From Rhizobium sp. (GTDB lineage Bacteria > Pseudomonadota > Alphaproteobacteria > Rhizobiales > Rhizobiaceae), in contig DNPN01000038.1 of assembly GCA_003501385.1 (NCBI GenBank), positions 37,612 through 56,178 of the forward strand: a stretch of 18,567 nt of DNA. Reading direction: 5' to 3'. The first letter of the stretch is position 1, and each line of letters opens with the position of its first letter. The notes under the pieces were generated by a model that was not told the origin of the DNA, did no database searches, and saw only the letters and a program-made list of their open reading frames with translations. Below are positions 1-8,460 of the stretch, in pieces. Made by a program: the position numbers and the translations under genes.

Positions 1-996
1 GGCTGCGGCAAGTCCACCTTGCTGCGGATGATTGCCGGGCTTGAGGATATTTCTGATGGCACTGTCTCGATTGGCAGCAAGGTGGTGAACGACCTGCCGG
101 CCTCCAAGCGCGAACTGTCGATGGTGTTCCAGAGCTATGCGCTGTATCCGCATATGTCGGTGCGCAAAAACCTGGCCTTTGGCCTGCAAAATTTCAAGAT
201 GAGCAAGGCTGAGGTGGAGCGCCGGGTGGGCGATGCGGCGCGCATTTTGCAAATTGAACCATTGATGGATCGCAAACCCCGACAATTGTCGGGCGGGCAA
301 AAACAGCGTGTTGCCATTGGCCGTGCCATTGTGCGCGAGCCGCAATTGTTTTTGTTCGATGAACCGTTGTCCAATCTCGATGCGGAATTGCGCGTGCAGA
401 TGCGAGCCGAGCTGGCCTCGCTCTACAACCGGCTTGGCACCACCATGATTTACGTCACCCACGATCAGGTGGAAGCCATGACCATGGCCAGCCGCATTGT
501 GGTGTTACGCGGTGGCAAGATAGAGCAGGTCGGCACGCCGCAAGAGCTTTATACCAAGCCGCAAAATCTGTTTGTGGCGGGTTTTATTGGCTCGCCCAAA
601 ATCAACATGCTCAAAGCCACCGTGTTGCGCGAGGCATCCGATGTGCGGGTGTCTGTCGACGGTCTGGCGGATTTTACCATTCCCGATCTGCCGACATCTG
701 ATCGAGCGCTGACCTTGTGCGTGCGGCCCTCATCCTTGCGCATCGGCAACGGCGTTGTCCAAGGCATGGCGACGATCCAACTGGTGGAATATCTTGGGTC
801 GGAGACGTTGTTGCATGTGGGGCTTTCCAGCGGGCAGGTGTTGCTGGTCAGCGATAGCGGCAAAACGGCTTACCGTGTCGGTGATGTCATTACCATCGGC
901 TTTGATCCGGCCGATCTTCATTATTTTGACGCCTCCGGTGCACGCATCGAGCCAATCCTGAATGAGACAACCCCGAATGAAAGTGTAAGTCTGTGA
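1..996 (+). CDS. Sugar ABC transporter ATP-binding protein, MalK/UgpC type (5' partial)
   Basis: Cytoplasmic ATPase that powers a carbohydrate-type ABC importer. The reading frame is open from base 1 and the true start lies upstream: the window opens inside the Walker A P-loop (GCGKST), so about 35-40 N-terminal residues are missing and 331 are visible. After it come the Q-loop (VFQSYALYPHMSV), the ABC signature LSGGQKQR (286-309), Walker B FLFDEP (349-366), the D-loop SNLD and the H-loop histidine in YVTHDQ. The C-terminal third has the TOBE/regulatory-domain character of MalK, UgpC and SmoK proteins (CVRPSSLRIG, then GFDPADLHYFD). Its stop overlaps the start of the following oxidoreductase by 4 bases, indicating one operon. 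The substrate cannot be read from the ATPase. The permeases and binding protein presumably lie upstream. The family call is secure. Confidence 0.95.
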   Translation, partial: GCGKSTLLRMIAGLEDISDGTVSIGSKVVNDLPASKRELSMVFQSYALYPHMSVRKNLAFGLQNFKMSKAEVERRVGDAARILQIEPLMDRKPRQLSGGQKQRVAIGRAIVREPQLFLFDEPLSNLDAELRVQMRAELASLYNRLGTTMIYVTHDQVEAMTMASRIVVLRGGKIEQVGTPQELYTKPQNLFVAGFIGSPKINMLKATVLREASDVRVSVDGLADFTIPDLPTSDRALTLCVRPSSLRIGNGVVQGMATIQLVEYLGSETLLHVGLSSGQVLLVSDSGKTAYRVGDVITIGFDPADLHYFDASGARIEPILNETTPNESVSL

Positions 997-2282
997 AAAT
1001 TGCCATTGTAGGATGCGGTTCGCGCCACAAGATGTTTCGCGATTCCGTTGTGGATGATTATGCCGACCGCCATGAGATTGTCGCGCTGTGCGACAGCAAT
1101 CCGCATCGCTTGAGTGAAGCGGCAAAAGCCGCTTCCAAGCCCGGCACCAATGGCGTTCCAACCTATCTGGCCGGAGATTTCGGCCAGATGCTCGCGGAGC
1201 AAAAACCCGACACGGTGGTGGTGGCCACGCCCGATTTTCTCCATGCCGATTATATCGTGCGCGCCTTTGAAGCCGGGTGCGATGTGATCTGCGAAAAGCC
1301 GCTGACCATTGATCTGTCCCGGCTGAAAATGATTGTGGATGCGCAAAGCCGCACCGGGCGTCAGGTGAAAGTCACCTTCAACTATCGCTATTCACCTGCA
1401 CGGACACAGATCAAGGAGCTGATCTCTTCCGGTGTGATTGGCGAGGTGACGGCGGTGGACTTTCACTGGCATCTCGACCGGGTGCATGGGGCCGATTATT
1501 TCCGTCGCTGGCATCGCCAGAAGGAAAATTCCGGTGGCTTGCTGGTGCATAAATCCACTCACCATTTTGACCTGCTCAACTGGTGGCTGGGCACGGTTCC
1601 CACGGAGGTGCTGGCCTCTGGCCGCCGCGCCTTCTATCGGCCAGAAACGGCCAAGGCGCTTGGGCTTGAGGGCCGGGGAGCGCGCTGTCATCTCTGTCCG
1701 GTGGCGGAGAAATGCGATTTTGAGCTGGATTTGTCTTCGGATGAGAGCCTGAAAGCGCTTTATCTCGATGCTGAAGGCGAGGATGGTTATTTTCGGGATC
1801 TGTGTGTGTTTGATCAAGACATCGGCATTGAAGACACGATGCAGGCCCATATCCGCTACAAATCCGGCACCACGGCCAATTATACGCTCACGGCGTATTC
1901 GCCGTGGGAGGGGTTGGAGATCAAGTTTCAAGGCACCAAGGGCGACATCACCCACCGCCATGTGGAAGTGCATGGCGTGTTTGGTGGCGAGCGTGCCCAC
2001 GCCAATGAGGATGCGGTGAGCACAGAGCTGCATCTGGCCGGTGAAGTCCCGCGCATGCTGGATGTGCCCAGAGCCAAGGGACATCACGGCGGCGCGGACC
2101 CGGTGATGCTGGGCTATATTTTTGCGCCCGATACCATGGAACCGGACCGTTATGGCCGGGCTTCCGATCACATTGCCGGGGCATGGTCGATCCTCACCGG
2201 CATTGCCGCCAACGCTTCGATTGAAACCGGCTCAATGGTGAATATTCAATCCATGCTGCGAGCACGCGGCATTACATTATAA
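993..2282 (+). CDS. Gfo/Idh/MocA family oxidoreductase with a four-cysteine insertion
   Basis: Predicted NAD(P)-dependent sugar, polyol or inositol-type dehydrogenase, 429 residues. The N-terminal Rossmann fold opens with a glycine-rich loop (MKIAIVGCGSRHK), an acidic residue ends beta-2 (ALCDSNP), and the family's EKP motif is at residues 101-103. A C-terminal alpha/beta domain carries the substrate-side motif GGLLVHKSTHHFD (181-193). Start: GTG at 993 overlaps the TGA of the ATPase (GTGA), the usual coupling for this operon; no better ATG exists. The protein is longer than the usual 330-390 residues. The extra segment holds C232, C235 and C241, with C271 following, a possible metal site. 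The substrate is unknown; the ABC context suggests a sugar or polyol. Confidence 0.92.
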   Translation: MKIAIVGCGSRHKMFRDSVVDDYADRHEIVALCDSNPHRLSEAAKAASKPGTNGVPTYLAGDFGQMLAEQKPDTVVVATPDFLHADYIVRAFEAGCDVICEKPLTIDLSRLKMIVDAQSRTGRQVKVTFNYRYSPARTQIKELISSGVIGEVTAVDFHWHLDRVHGADYFRRWHRQKENSGGLLVHKSTHHFDLLNWWLGTVPTEVLASGRRAFYRPETAKALGLEGRGARCHLCPVAEKCDFELDLSSDESLKALYLDAEGEDGYFRDLCVFDQDIGIEDTMQAHIRYKSGTTANYTLTAYSPWEGLEIKFQGTKGDITHRHVEVHGVFGGERAHANEDAVSTELHLAGEVPRMLDVPRAKGHHGGADPVMLGYIFAPDTMEPDRYGRASDHIAGAWSILTGIAANASIETGSMVNIQSMLRARGITL

Positions 2283-2294
2283 TGGTAGGGTAAA

Positions 2295-3317
2295 ATGACA
2301 TCTCATTTACGATTTGGCGTGATCGGGGTTGATCACAATCATGTCTATGGCATGGTCAATGGCCTGCTGGCCGTTGGCGCAGAGCTTGTAGGCTGGGCAA
2401 CAGGCGCGGACACGCCCGCGAATGTTCGAAAAATATTTTCAGAAAGCTACGGTAATCTTGCTGAAGTCCCTGCCCAGGCCCTGTTGGATGATGACCGCAT
2501 TTCGTTGATCATCTCCTCCGGGATCAATAGCGAGCGGGCGGATGTGGCCATCTCCGCCATGCGCCATGGTAAGGATGTGCTGGTGGACAAGCCCGGTTGC
2601 ACCACGATTGGGCAATTGGAGCACATCAAACAGACGGTTAGCGAGACCGGACGACGCTGGACCATTTGCTTCTCCGAACGCCTCACCGTTGAGAGCACAA
2701 CGGTTGCGGATCGCCTGATTGCCGAGGGGCGGATTGGCAAAGTGGTGCAGACGGTTGGGCTTGGCCCGCATCGGCGCAATGCTCATCTGCGACCTGCATG
2801 GTTTTGGGATCGGGAGGCCACGGGCGGCATTCTCAATGACATTTGCGCCCATCAGTTTGATCAGTTTCTGCATTTCACCGGCTCCACCGAGGCACGGGTG
2901 GTTTCGGCCCATATTGGCAATGTTGCCAATGCCGATCGCCCGGATTTTCAGGATTTTGGCGAGGTGCTGCTCGAGGGCAATGGTGGACGCGGCTATGCCC
3001 GTGTGGATTGGCTGACCCCGGACGGCCTGCCAACATGGGGAGATGGACGCATCACCATTCTCGGCACCGACGGCTATATCGAAATGCGAAAATACATCGA
3101 TATTGCCGGACAGCCGGGTGAGGATCACGTGTTCCTCGTCGATAAGGCCGGGGTCGAGCACATCAACGCCAAAGGGGCAGGTCTGCCGTTTTTTGGCAAA
3201 TTGCTGCACGACATCAAAGAGGGGAGCGAAACGGCCATGCGGCAAGCGCATGCGTTTTTGGCAACAGAACTATCGCTACAGGCCCAGATTAAAGCGGAAG
3301 AGGACATGCAGAAATGA
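2295..3317 (+). CDS. Gfo/Idh/MocA family oxidoreductase (DKP variant)
   Basis: Second predicted NAD(P)-dependent dehydrogenase of the cluster, 340 residues. The nucleotide-binding loop is unusual (FGVIGVDHNHVYGM, with His in place of the usual small residues). The lysine motif is DKP (98-100) instead of EKP, so the catalytic lysine is kept. The C-terminal half has the family-like segment GGILNDICAHQFDQFLHF, where H and D would line the substrate pocket. Start ATG at 2295 lies 12 bases after the preceding stop, with AGGG at 2287-2290 as ribosome-binding site. Its stop overlaps the next start (ATGA). It is clearly different in sequence from both neighbours, so this is not a recent tandem duplication. 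The reaction is not identifiable; a partner step in oxidation or epimerisation of the imported sugar is inferred. Confidence 0.9.
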   Translation: MTSHLRFGVIGVDHNHVYGMVNGLLAVGAELVGWATGADTPANVRKIFSESYGNLAEVPAQALLDDDRISLIISSGINSERADVAISAMRHGKDVLVDKPGCTTIGQLEHIKQTVSETGRRWTICFSERLTVESTTVADRLIAEGRIGKVVQTVGLGPHRRNAHLRPAWFWDREATGGILNDICAHQFDQFLHFTGSTEARVVSAHIGNVANADRPDFQDFGEVLLEGNGGRGYARVDWLTPDGLPTWGDGRITILGTDGYIEMRKYIDIAGQPGEDHVFLVDKAGVEHINAKGAGLPFFGKLLHDIKEGSETAMRQAHAFLATELSLQAQIKAEEDMQK

Positions 3318-4381
3318 GCAAGCGTATTCGTGTTGCTGTGTTGGGGGCGGGCATCGGGCAGGCTCATCTTTCGGGCTATGCTGAGGTAAGCGATCTGTTC
3401 GAGGTTGTTTACGTCTGCGATCTCAATCTGGACAAAGCCAAAGCCGGCGCTGCCCTGGCACCCGACAGCCTAGCCGTCACGGACATCCAGCAAGTCTTGA
3501 ATGATGCCTCCATTGATGTCGTGGATGTTTGCCTTCCGCCCCATTTGCATGCACCCATCACCATTGCCGCGCTGGAGGCAGGCAAGCATGTCATTGGAGA
3601 AAAACCCATTGCCGGTTCGCTGCATGATGTGGACCGGATTGCCGCGGCAGCCGTCAAGGCTGGACGGCAGGTGTTTCCGATTTTCCAATATCGCTATGGC
3701 GCAGGCTATCGCGCAGCACACGAGTTGAAACAGCGGGGGATGTTGGGCAAGCCTTACGTTTTTGCCCTCGAAACCCATTGGCAACGAGGTGCCGATTACT
3801 ATGCGGAGCGTTGGCGCGGCAGTTGGAAGGGTGAGTTGGGCGGTGCCATTGTCAGTCATGCCATCCATGCCCATAACCTGATCACCCTTCTGGCTGGGGA
3901 CATCACTGATGTTGCTGCCTTTCTCGATACGCGGGTCAATCCGATCGAGACAGAAGATTGCGTGGCCATCAGCATGCGCACGGTTGAGGGAGCTCTTGTC
4001 ACCTCGTCCATAACCTTAGGCGCTGCTGGTAGCCAATCGCGTTTCCGTGCCTGCTTTGAGCACGTGACCCTGACATCCGCCATCGAGCCTTATCATGTTG
4101 GCGCAGGTCCGTGGAAATTTGAGGCGACCGATCCGAACCGGCAGGCAGAGTTTGACGCCGTTTTGGCCGCAGTGCCACCGGTTCTGGAGCGTTTTGCTGG
4201 GCAGTTTAGCGATATTTATGCCCATCTGGCGGGCCAACCGGATCTGTATCGGCCAGATTTTGCCGAAAGTCGGCATTCGATTGAAGTGATCACAGCGCTT
4301 TATGACTCGGCCCAAAACGGGCGGGTCGTGCATCTGCCTTTGGCAGAGGATCACCCGCTTAAAAACGGATGGCAAAAATAG
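3314..4381 (+). CDS. Gfo/Idh/MocA family oxidoreductase
   Basis: Third oxidoreductase of the operon, 355 residues. It has a classical Rossmann loop (VAVLGAGIGQAH, residues 8-18), an acidic beta-2 end (VCDLNLDKA) and the EKP motif at 96-98. A central GGAIVSHAIHAHNLI segment corresponds to the region that holds the catalytic histidine in this family. ATG at 3314 overlaps the stop of the preceding gene, so the two are translationally coupled. It ends with TAG and is followed after about 60 bases by a perfect hairpin that closes the operon. A role in catabolism of the substrate imported by the upstream ABC system is inferred; no specific substrate can be assigned. Confidence 0.92.
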   Translation: MSKRIRVAVLGAGIGQAHLSGYAEVSDLFEVVYVCDLNLDKAKAGAALAPDSLAVTDIQQVLNDASIDVVDVCLPPHLHAPITIAALEAGKHVIGEKPIAGSLHDVDRIAAAAVKAGRQVFPIFQYRYGAGYRAAHELKQRGMLGKPYVFALETHWQRGADYYAERWRGSWKGELGGAIVSHAIHAHNLITLLAGDITDVAAFLDTRVNPIETEDCVAISMRTVEGALVTSSITLGAAGSQSRFRACFEHVTLTSAIEPYHVGAGPWKFEATDPNRQAEFDAVLAAVPPVLERFAGQFSDIYAHLAGQPDLYRPDFAESRHSIEVITALYDSAQNGRVVHLPLAEDHPLKNGWQK

Positions 4382-4444
4382 CACGGCTCAACGCCGCGCG
4401 CCGCTGAGCTGAATCAGGGTCTTGTAAGTTTAATCTGATAGAGT

Positions 4445-4473
4445 GTGGAGAGCCTCACATTGAGGCTCTCCAC
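4445..4473. terminator. Bidirectional terminator hairpin
   Basis: A perfect 13-bp stem (4445-4457 pairing with 4461-4473) has a 3-base loop. It sits between the convergent oxidoreductase (+) and amino-acid binding protein (-) genes. On the + strand it is followed by TTTCTGAT, a weak U-tract, and the - strand side has no clear U-run. Position and symmetry make it a likely shared transcription stop or 3'-end stabiliser. The rest of the 113-bp gap holds only a weak GC-rich dyad around 4386-4409. Confidence 0.75.
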
Positions 4474-4494
4474 TTTCTGATAGACGGGCTGTTA

Positions 4495-5334
4495 TTATGG
4501 AATTGGATCGAACTTCAATTCGCTCAGTTTCACAACCTTGTCAGTGCGGGTCATTTTATATTCGGTATCCGGGCCAAGCCATTTGTTCCAGATCTTGTTG
4601 ATTTCGCCATCGGCATCAAGCGCGCGCAGCGTATCGTTGATCTTGGCGGTGAGGGCTGGCTCGTCTTTTTTCATGCCAACGCCAATGGGCTGATAGAGCA
4701 TCGGATCATCAATCATCCGCATCTTCTTGCCCTTGGTCTGGGACTCGTTGACGAACTTGGTGGTGGTCATGGTGTTGGCCACCATGCCTTCTGCCTTGCC
4801 CTGCTGAACGGCGAGATAGGCCGATGCCGTATCCTGGAAGGTCAATGGGTCCGACTTGTTGAGCTTGATTGACATTTCAGACGTGGACCCCTTGGTGGAG
4901 GCCAAGCGCTTGCCGGTGAAATCGGCCTTGGTCTTGCCGGCAGAATCGGCAGGAACAATCAGCATTTCCTTGGCAAGATAGTAAGGGTCGCTGAATTGAA
5001 TCTGTTCTGCGCGGCTCAGAGTGTAGGCGAGATTGGCAACGGTGATGTCAACGCGGCCAAGCTTGACTTCCGGCACGCGGGCTTCCACCGATACCGGCTT
5101 GATTTCGGCCTTCACGCCCAGTTTTGCAGCAATGGCGTTGCACAGATCAACGTCAAAGCCAGCCATTTCGCGGGTCTTGGGGTCTGGAGAGGCAAAGGGT
5201 GGAACATCCGCGAAGGTGGCGCAACGCAGGGTCTTGGCGGCCATGATATCGGCCAGCTGATCGGCGCTGGCTGGCGCTGCAATGGCAGTAGTGGCGGCAA
5301 GCGCCAAGCTAATCGTGATGCATTTCATGTTCAT
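4495..5334 (-). CDS. Amino-acid ABC transporter substrate-binding protein (family 3)
   Basis: Periplasmic receptor of a polar amino-acid importer, 279 residues. A Sec signal peptide is visible: MNMKC, a hydrophobic stretch, then APASA with predicted cleavage before DQLADI near residue 25. The mature part has the SBP_bac_3 landmarks: TLRCATFADVPPFA near the N terminus, GFDVDLCNAIAAKLGV, and GRVDITVANLAYTLSRAEQIQFSDPYY (split here only for description), as in glutamate/aspartate/glutamine and cyclohexadienyl-type receptors. The start at 5334 is supported by an AAGGAGA ribosome-binding site seven bases upstream. It is the last gene of the operon, separated from the ATPase by a 73-base gap and carrying its own strong ribosome-binding site, which would favour excess receptor. 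The ligand is not proven; an acidic or polar amino acid is likely. Confidence 0.93.
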   Translation of the reverse strand: MNMKCITISLALAATTAIAAPASADQLADIMAAKTLRCATFADVPPFASPDPKTREMAGFDVDLCNAIAAKLGVKAEIKPVSVEARVPEVKLGRVDITVANLAYTLSRAEQIQFSDPYYLAKEMLIVPADSAGKTKADFTGKRLASTKGSTSEMSIKLNKSDPLTFQDTASAYLAVQQGKAEGMVANTMTTTKFVNESQTKGKKMRMIDDPMLYQPIGVGMKKDEPALTAKINDTLRALDADGEINKIWNKWLGPDTEYKMTRTDKVVKLSELKFDPIP

Positions 5335-5407
5335 TGCTGTTCTCCTTGGTTATTATTGTGATGTGAGCGGTGGTTTGGTCCTTTTTGCCCGTTTCTGAAA
5401 TTGAGCC

Positions 5408-6175
5408 TTAATGGCGCAGTTCCGAGAGAAAACGCTGGGCGCGGGGATGGGTGGGATTGGTGAAGAAGATTTCCGGCGGGGCCATTTCCAGAATTTGCCC
5501 TGCATCGATGAACCAGATGTGGTCAGCCACATCGCGGGCAAAGCCCATTTCATGGGTCACGCACATCATGGTCATGCCATCGGCGGCAAGGCTTTTCATA
5601 ACAGCCAGCACTTCGCCAACCATTTCCGGGTCCAGCGCGCTGGTTGGCTCATCAAACAGCATCACTGGCGGCTCCATAGCAAGGGCGCGGGCAATGGCCA
5701 CACGCTGCTGCTGACCACCCGACAATTGCGCTGGATAGGCATTGGCCTTATCGGCAAGGCCAACCCGGTCAAGCAGCCGAATGGCCTTATCATGGGCCAC
5801 ATCCGGGGCCACGCCTTTGACCCGGACGGGCGACATGGAAACATTATCGACAACAGACAGATGCGGAAACAGGTTAAAGCTCTGGAACACAAAGCCAATC
5901 TGGCTACGCAAAGCATTGAGCTGCTTTGTGCGCATCGGCACATGCACTTCCTGACCCTCAAAAGAAATCGAGCCGCTGCTGATTTCCTCAAGGCGATTGA
6001 TGGTGCGGATCAGGGTTGATTTGCCTGAACCGGAAGGGCCGCAGATGACCACAACCTCGCCTCGGTTGACATGAGCATCAACGCCTTTCAGCACTTCGTA
6101 ATTGCCATAGCTCTTGCGAACCTTGGACAGCGTGATGGTTTGCTGCTTTTCGATGGCTGGCTTGGATAAGGGCAT
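5408..6175 (-). CDS. Polar amino-acid ABC transporter ATP-binding protein (GlnQ/GltL type)
   Basis: Cytoplasmic ATPase of the amino-acid importer, 255 residues, the normal size for the GlnQ/HisP/GltL group. Walker A is GPSGSGKS (46-53), followed by the Q-loop FVFQSFNLFPHLSV, signature LSGGQQQR (151-158), Walker B LFDEPTSALDPE with D175/E176, and the H-loop CVTHEMGFA. An N-terminal extension of about 12 residues precedes the first beta strand. The gene begins 5 bases after the second permease stop and belongs to the same transcript. LSGGQQQR together with DPEMVGEVL is characteristic of the polar amino-acid class rather than the sugar class at the left edge of the window. Confidence 0.95.
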   Translation of the reverse strand: MPLSKPAIEKQQTITLSKVRKSYGNYEVLKGVDAHVNRGEVVVICGPSGSGKSTLIRTINRLEEISSGSISFEGQEVHVPMRTKQLNALRSQIGFVFQSFNLFPHLSVVDNVSMSPVRVKGVAPDVAHDKAIRLLDRVGLADKANAYPAQLSGGQQQRVAIARALAMEPPVMLFDEPTSALDPEMVGEVLAVMKSLAADGMTMMCVTHEMGFARDVADHIWFIDAGQILEMAPPEIFFTNPTHPRAQRFLSELRH

Positions 6176-6180
6176 GGCTT

Positions 6181-6933
6181 CTACTCCGAGACAAGTTGGG
6201 GCGTGATGCTGGGGGCGTCCTCACCTTTGCCAGACAGACCGGCGCGGCGGCGGGATATGCTGCCCTCCAACCGTTTGGCGGCATGGGTGAGGCTCCAGCA
6301 AATCACGTAATAGATCAGGGCAAGGATCAGGTAGACCTGAAACGGCTGGGTTAGCAGGTCATTGTTGACCTGATTGGCGGCAAAGGTCAGGTCCGGCACA
6401 TTGATAACAGACCCCAGTGTCGTGTCCTTAATGGTCGAGACGAAGGTGGACAGGATGCTGGGAATGACGTTGTAGAGAGCCTGCGGTAAAACCACGTAGC
6501 GCATGGCGCTGGGATAGCTGTGCCCAAGGGCCTTGGCCGCTTCCATCTGTCCATGGCCCAGCGCAACAATACCGCTTCGCACAACTTCACTGAGAAAGCA
6601 GCTTTGGTAAACCACCAGCGTGGTGAGCATGGTGACGAAGCTTGGCACATCGGCACCCGTCAGCAGCGGCACCAGAAAATAGCACCACAAAATCAGCATC
6701 AGCAACGGCACGCCGCGGGTGACATAGACGAGAAAGGTGACCGGCCAGCGCAGCGTGCGCCATTTGGACATGCGCGCGAGGGCCAAGAGAATACTGAGTG
6801 GAAAGGCCAAAGCGATGCTGAAAACCGACAGGATGAGCGTATTGGCAAGGCCACCGAGCGGGCCATTGGGATATTGGCCGATCAACAACAGTAACCAATA
6901 ATCCTGCACAATCTTGATGATGTCATGGATCAT
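6181..6933 (-). CDS. Amino-acid ABC transporter permease
   Basis: Inner-membrane subunit of the amino-acid importer, 250 residues, HisM/GlnP/GltK-like. About five hydrophobic segments can be seen. The cytoplasmic EAA loop reads MEAAKALGHSYPSAMRYVVLPQ, in two parts around residues 143-165, which is the contact site for the ATPase. RSGI before it and a conserved proline-rich exit fit the family. The C-terminal tail (RRRAGLSGKGEDAP) is charged and cytoplasmic. The start overlaps the upstream permease stop by 4 bases (ATGA), so the two permeases are coupled and probably form a heterodimer. Confidence 0.93.
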   Translation of the reverse strand: MIHDIIKIVQDYWLLLLIGQYPNGPLGGLANTLILSVFSIALAFPLSILLALARMSKWRTLRWPVTFLVYVTRGVPLLMLILWCYFLVPLLTGADVPSFVTMLTTLVVYQSCFLSEVVRSGIVALGHGQMEAAKALGHSYPSAMRYVVLPQALYNVIPSILSTFVSTIKDTTLGSVINVPDLTFAANQVNNDLLTQPFQVYLILALIYYVICWSLTHAAKRLEGSISRRRAGLSGKGEDAPSITPQLVSE

Positions 6934-7637
6934 GAGCGGATACCCCTTGCATGATCAACGCGCCATGACAGATACGCGCCCCCTGCCATGATCAGCAGAG
7001 AAAAGAACAGATACAGCACCGTGCCAATCAGATAGCTCTCAAAGGTTCTGAAGGTGACGTTTTCAATTTCCTTCACCGCATGGGTAAGTTCAGACGCACC
7101 AACAACAATCGCAAGACTGCTGTTTTTAAACAGCGAAACCGTATGATTGATCAGCGGCGGCAGCGCGTTGCGCACCCCTTGCGGGATCATCACATAGCGC
7201 ATGGCCGAGATGTAGCCGTGGCCCAAGGCACGAGCGGCTTCCATCTGTCCGGGGCTGATCGAGCGCAGGCCGGAGCGCAGGTCTTCGCTGAAGTAAGCCG
7301 CCTGACACAGACCAAGTCCGATGACCGCAAAGATGGTTTCGGCATTGTGATTGACAAGCCAGCTCGCAATGCCACTGGGCATCAGGGTGAAAATGCCAAA
7401 ATACCACAATACAAGCTGCACGAGTGTTGGCACATTGCGGTGATAGGAAACATAGGCCGTCACAATGGCATTGCCGATGCCGCCGGGCGAAAACCGCAGC
7501 GCCAGCAGCAAAACCGCAAGTGTCATCGCCAGCAGCCATGAGCCAATGGCGATAATGAAGGTCATCTCGATGCCGTGCAGCAGCATGGAGACATAGTCTG
7601 GATTGCCGAGAATTGCTGAGAGATCGAACCCCTTCAA
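6930..7637 (-). CDS. Amino-acid ABC transporter permease
   Basis: Partner inner-membrane subunit, 235 residues. It has several hydrophobic helices and the EAA loop MEAARALGHGYISAMRYVMIPQ (read as two halves), with RSGLRSISPGQ in front. VSYHRNVPTLVQLVLWYFG in the first half is typical of GltJ/AapQ-like permeases, which favour acidic or general L-amino acids. It overlaps the upstream dehydrogenase stop by 4 bases and the downstream permease start by 4 bases, so all three are translated as a coupled block. Assignment to the polar amino-acid family is firm; the exact substrate is inferred. Confidence 0.93.
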   Translation of the reverse strand: MKGFDLSAILGNPDYVSMLLHGIEMTFIIAIGSWLLAMTLAVLLLALRFSPGGIGNAIVTAYVSYHRNVPTLVQLVLWYFGIFTLMPSGIASWLVNHNAETIFAVIGLGLCQAAYFSEDLRSGLRSISPGQMEAARALGHGYISAMRYVMIPQGVRNALPPLINHTVSLFKNSSLAIVVGASELTHAVKEIENVTFRTFESYLIGTVLYLFFSLLIMAGGAYLSWRVDHARGIRS

Positions 7638-8386
7638 GGCTTCCGCTCCTCCGGCTTGGCCGTCTGCAAGCCGCCCATCACCTGAAGGGTGGGGGTGATT
7701 TCCATATGACCGATGTTGACGGCAATCGGGGCCGCAATGGCAAAGGCAATAGCATCGGCAATGTCGGACGCCTGCGGCAATTCAAAACCATCAATAAAGC
7801 GCTCGCGCACCGATGGATCATCGCCATGGACATGGCTGAAAATGTCGGTTGCGACGCGACCGGGGCAGATTTCCGTCACGCGCACGCGCTTGCCAAAGGC
7901 ATCAATGCGCAATTGGTTAGACAGCATGCTGACACCGGCCTTGGTGGCATGATAGGACGAGTTTCCGCCAAAATTATACTGTGCCGCGATGGATGAGATG
8001 TTGATGACGTGACCACGATCGCGCGCCACCATCCCCGGCACCACCATGCGGCACAGGTGCAGCACGGCGCGTAAGTTCACATCGACCAACAGATCAATAT
8101 CGCCATCTTCAGCTTCGAGGAACTTTTTCGGACGATCCACGCCCGCATTGTTGACGAGAATATCAAACGGTATTTTCGAGGTCAGTTCAGAGAGTGCAGC
8201 ACGGTCAGTTACGTCAATCACATGAGCAATACAGCCGGTTTTGTCTGCGAGCTGCTTTAAAAGGTCGCCGCTTCTGGCAACTGCATGTACCTCAATATTC
8301 TCGGCGCACAGTCGCTCAACGATAGCCGCCCCGATACCAGAGGATGCACCTGTCACCAGCGCAGTTTTGTAATCCGAAAATGGCAT
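7634..8386 (-). CDS. SDR family NAD(P)-dependent oxidoreductase
   Basis: Classical short-chain dehydrogenase, 250 residues. The cofactor motif TGASSGIG is at 12-19, NNAG at 79-82 and the active-site N at about 104. The triad is S132, Y145, K149 (SxxxxxxxxxxxxYxxxK spacing), followed by PGRVATDIF after the catalytic strand. VARSG after beta-2 suggests NADP(H) preference. The protein resembles the YdfG / 3-hydroxy acid (serine) dehydrogenase group, but the substrate is not certain. It is the first gene of the amino-acid transporter operon and overlaps the first permease by 4 bases (ATGA). It therefore probably acts on the imported compound or its product, for example a hydroxy-amino acid. It is divergent from the Nac-like regulator. 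Confidence 0.92.
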   Translation of the reverse strand: MPFSDYKTALVTGASSGIGAAIVERLCAENIEVHAVARSGDLLKQLADKTGCIAHVIDVTDRAALSELTSKIPFDILVNNAGVDRPKKFLEAEDGDIDLLVDVNLRAVLHLCRMVVPGMVARDRGHVINISSIAAQYNFGGNSSYHATKAGVSMLSNQLRIDAFGKRVRVTEICPGRVATDIFSHVHGDDPSVRERFIDGFELPQASDIADAIAFAIAAPIAVNIGHMEITPTLQVMGGLQTAKPEERKP

Positions 8387-8460
8387 CTGAAGTCCTCGTT
8401 TGTTTTTGAAAGACTAGCGAAGCTTTAGCCTCAGCGATAATGCCAATTATATGTGGAGTG

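Noticed and set aside
1392..2171. 259-codon open frame on the - strand opposite the first oxidoreductase
   Set aside because: It is the mirror of a strong Gfo/Idh/MocA gene. It is rich in His, Met and Arg as expected of an antisense frame, with no family motif.
2439..3251. 270-codon open frame on the - strand opposite the second oxidoreductase
   Set aside because: Antisense shadow of a gene with clear family motifs. It has no motif of its own.
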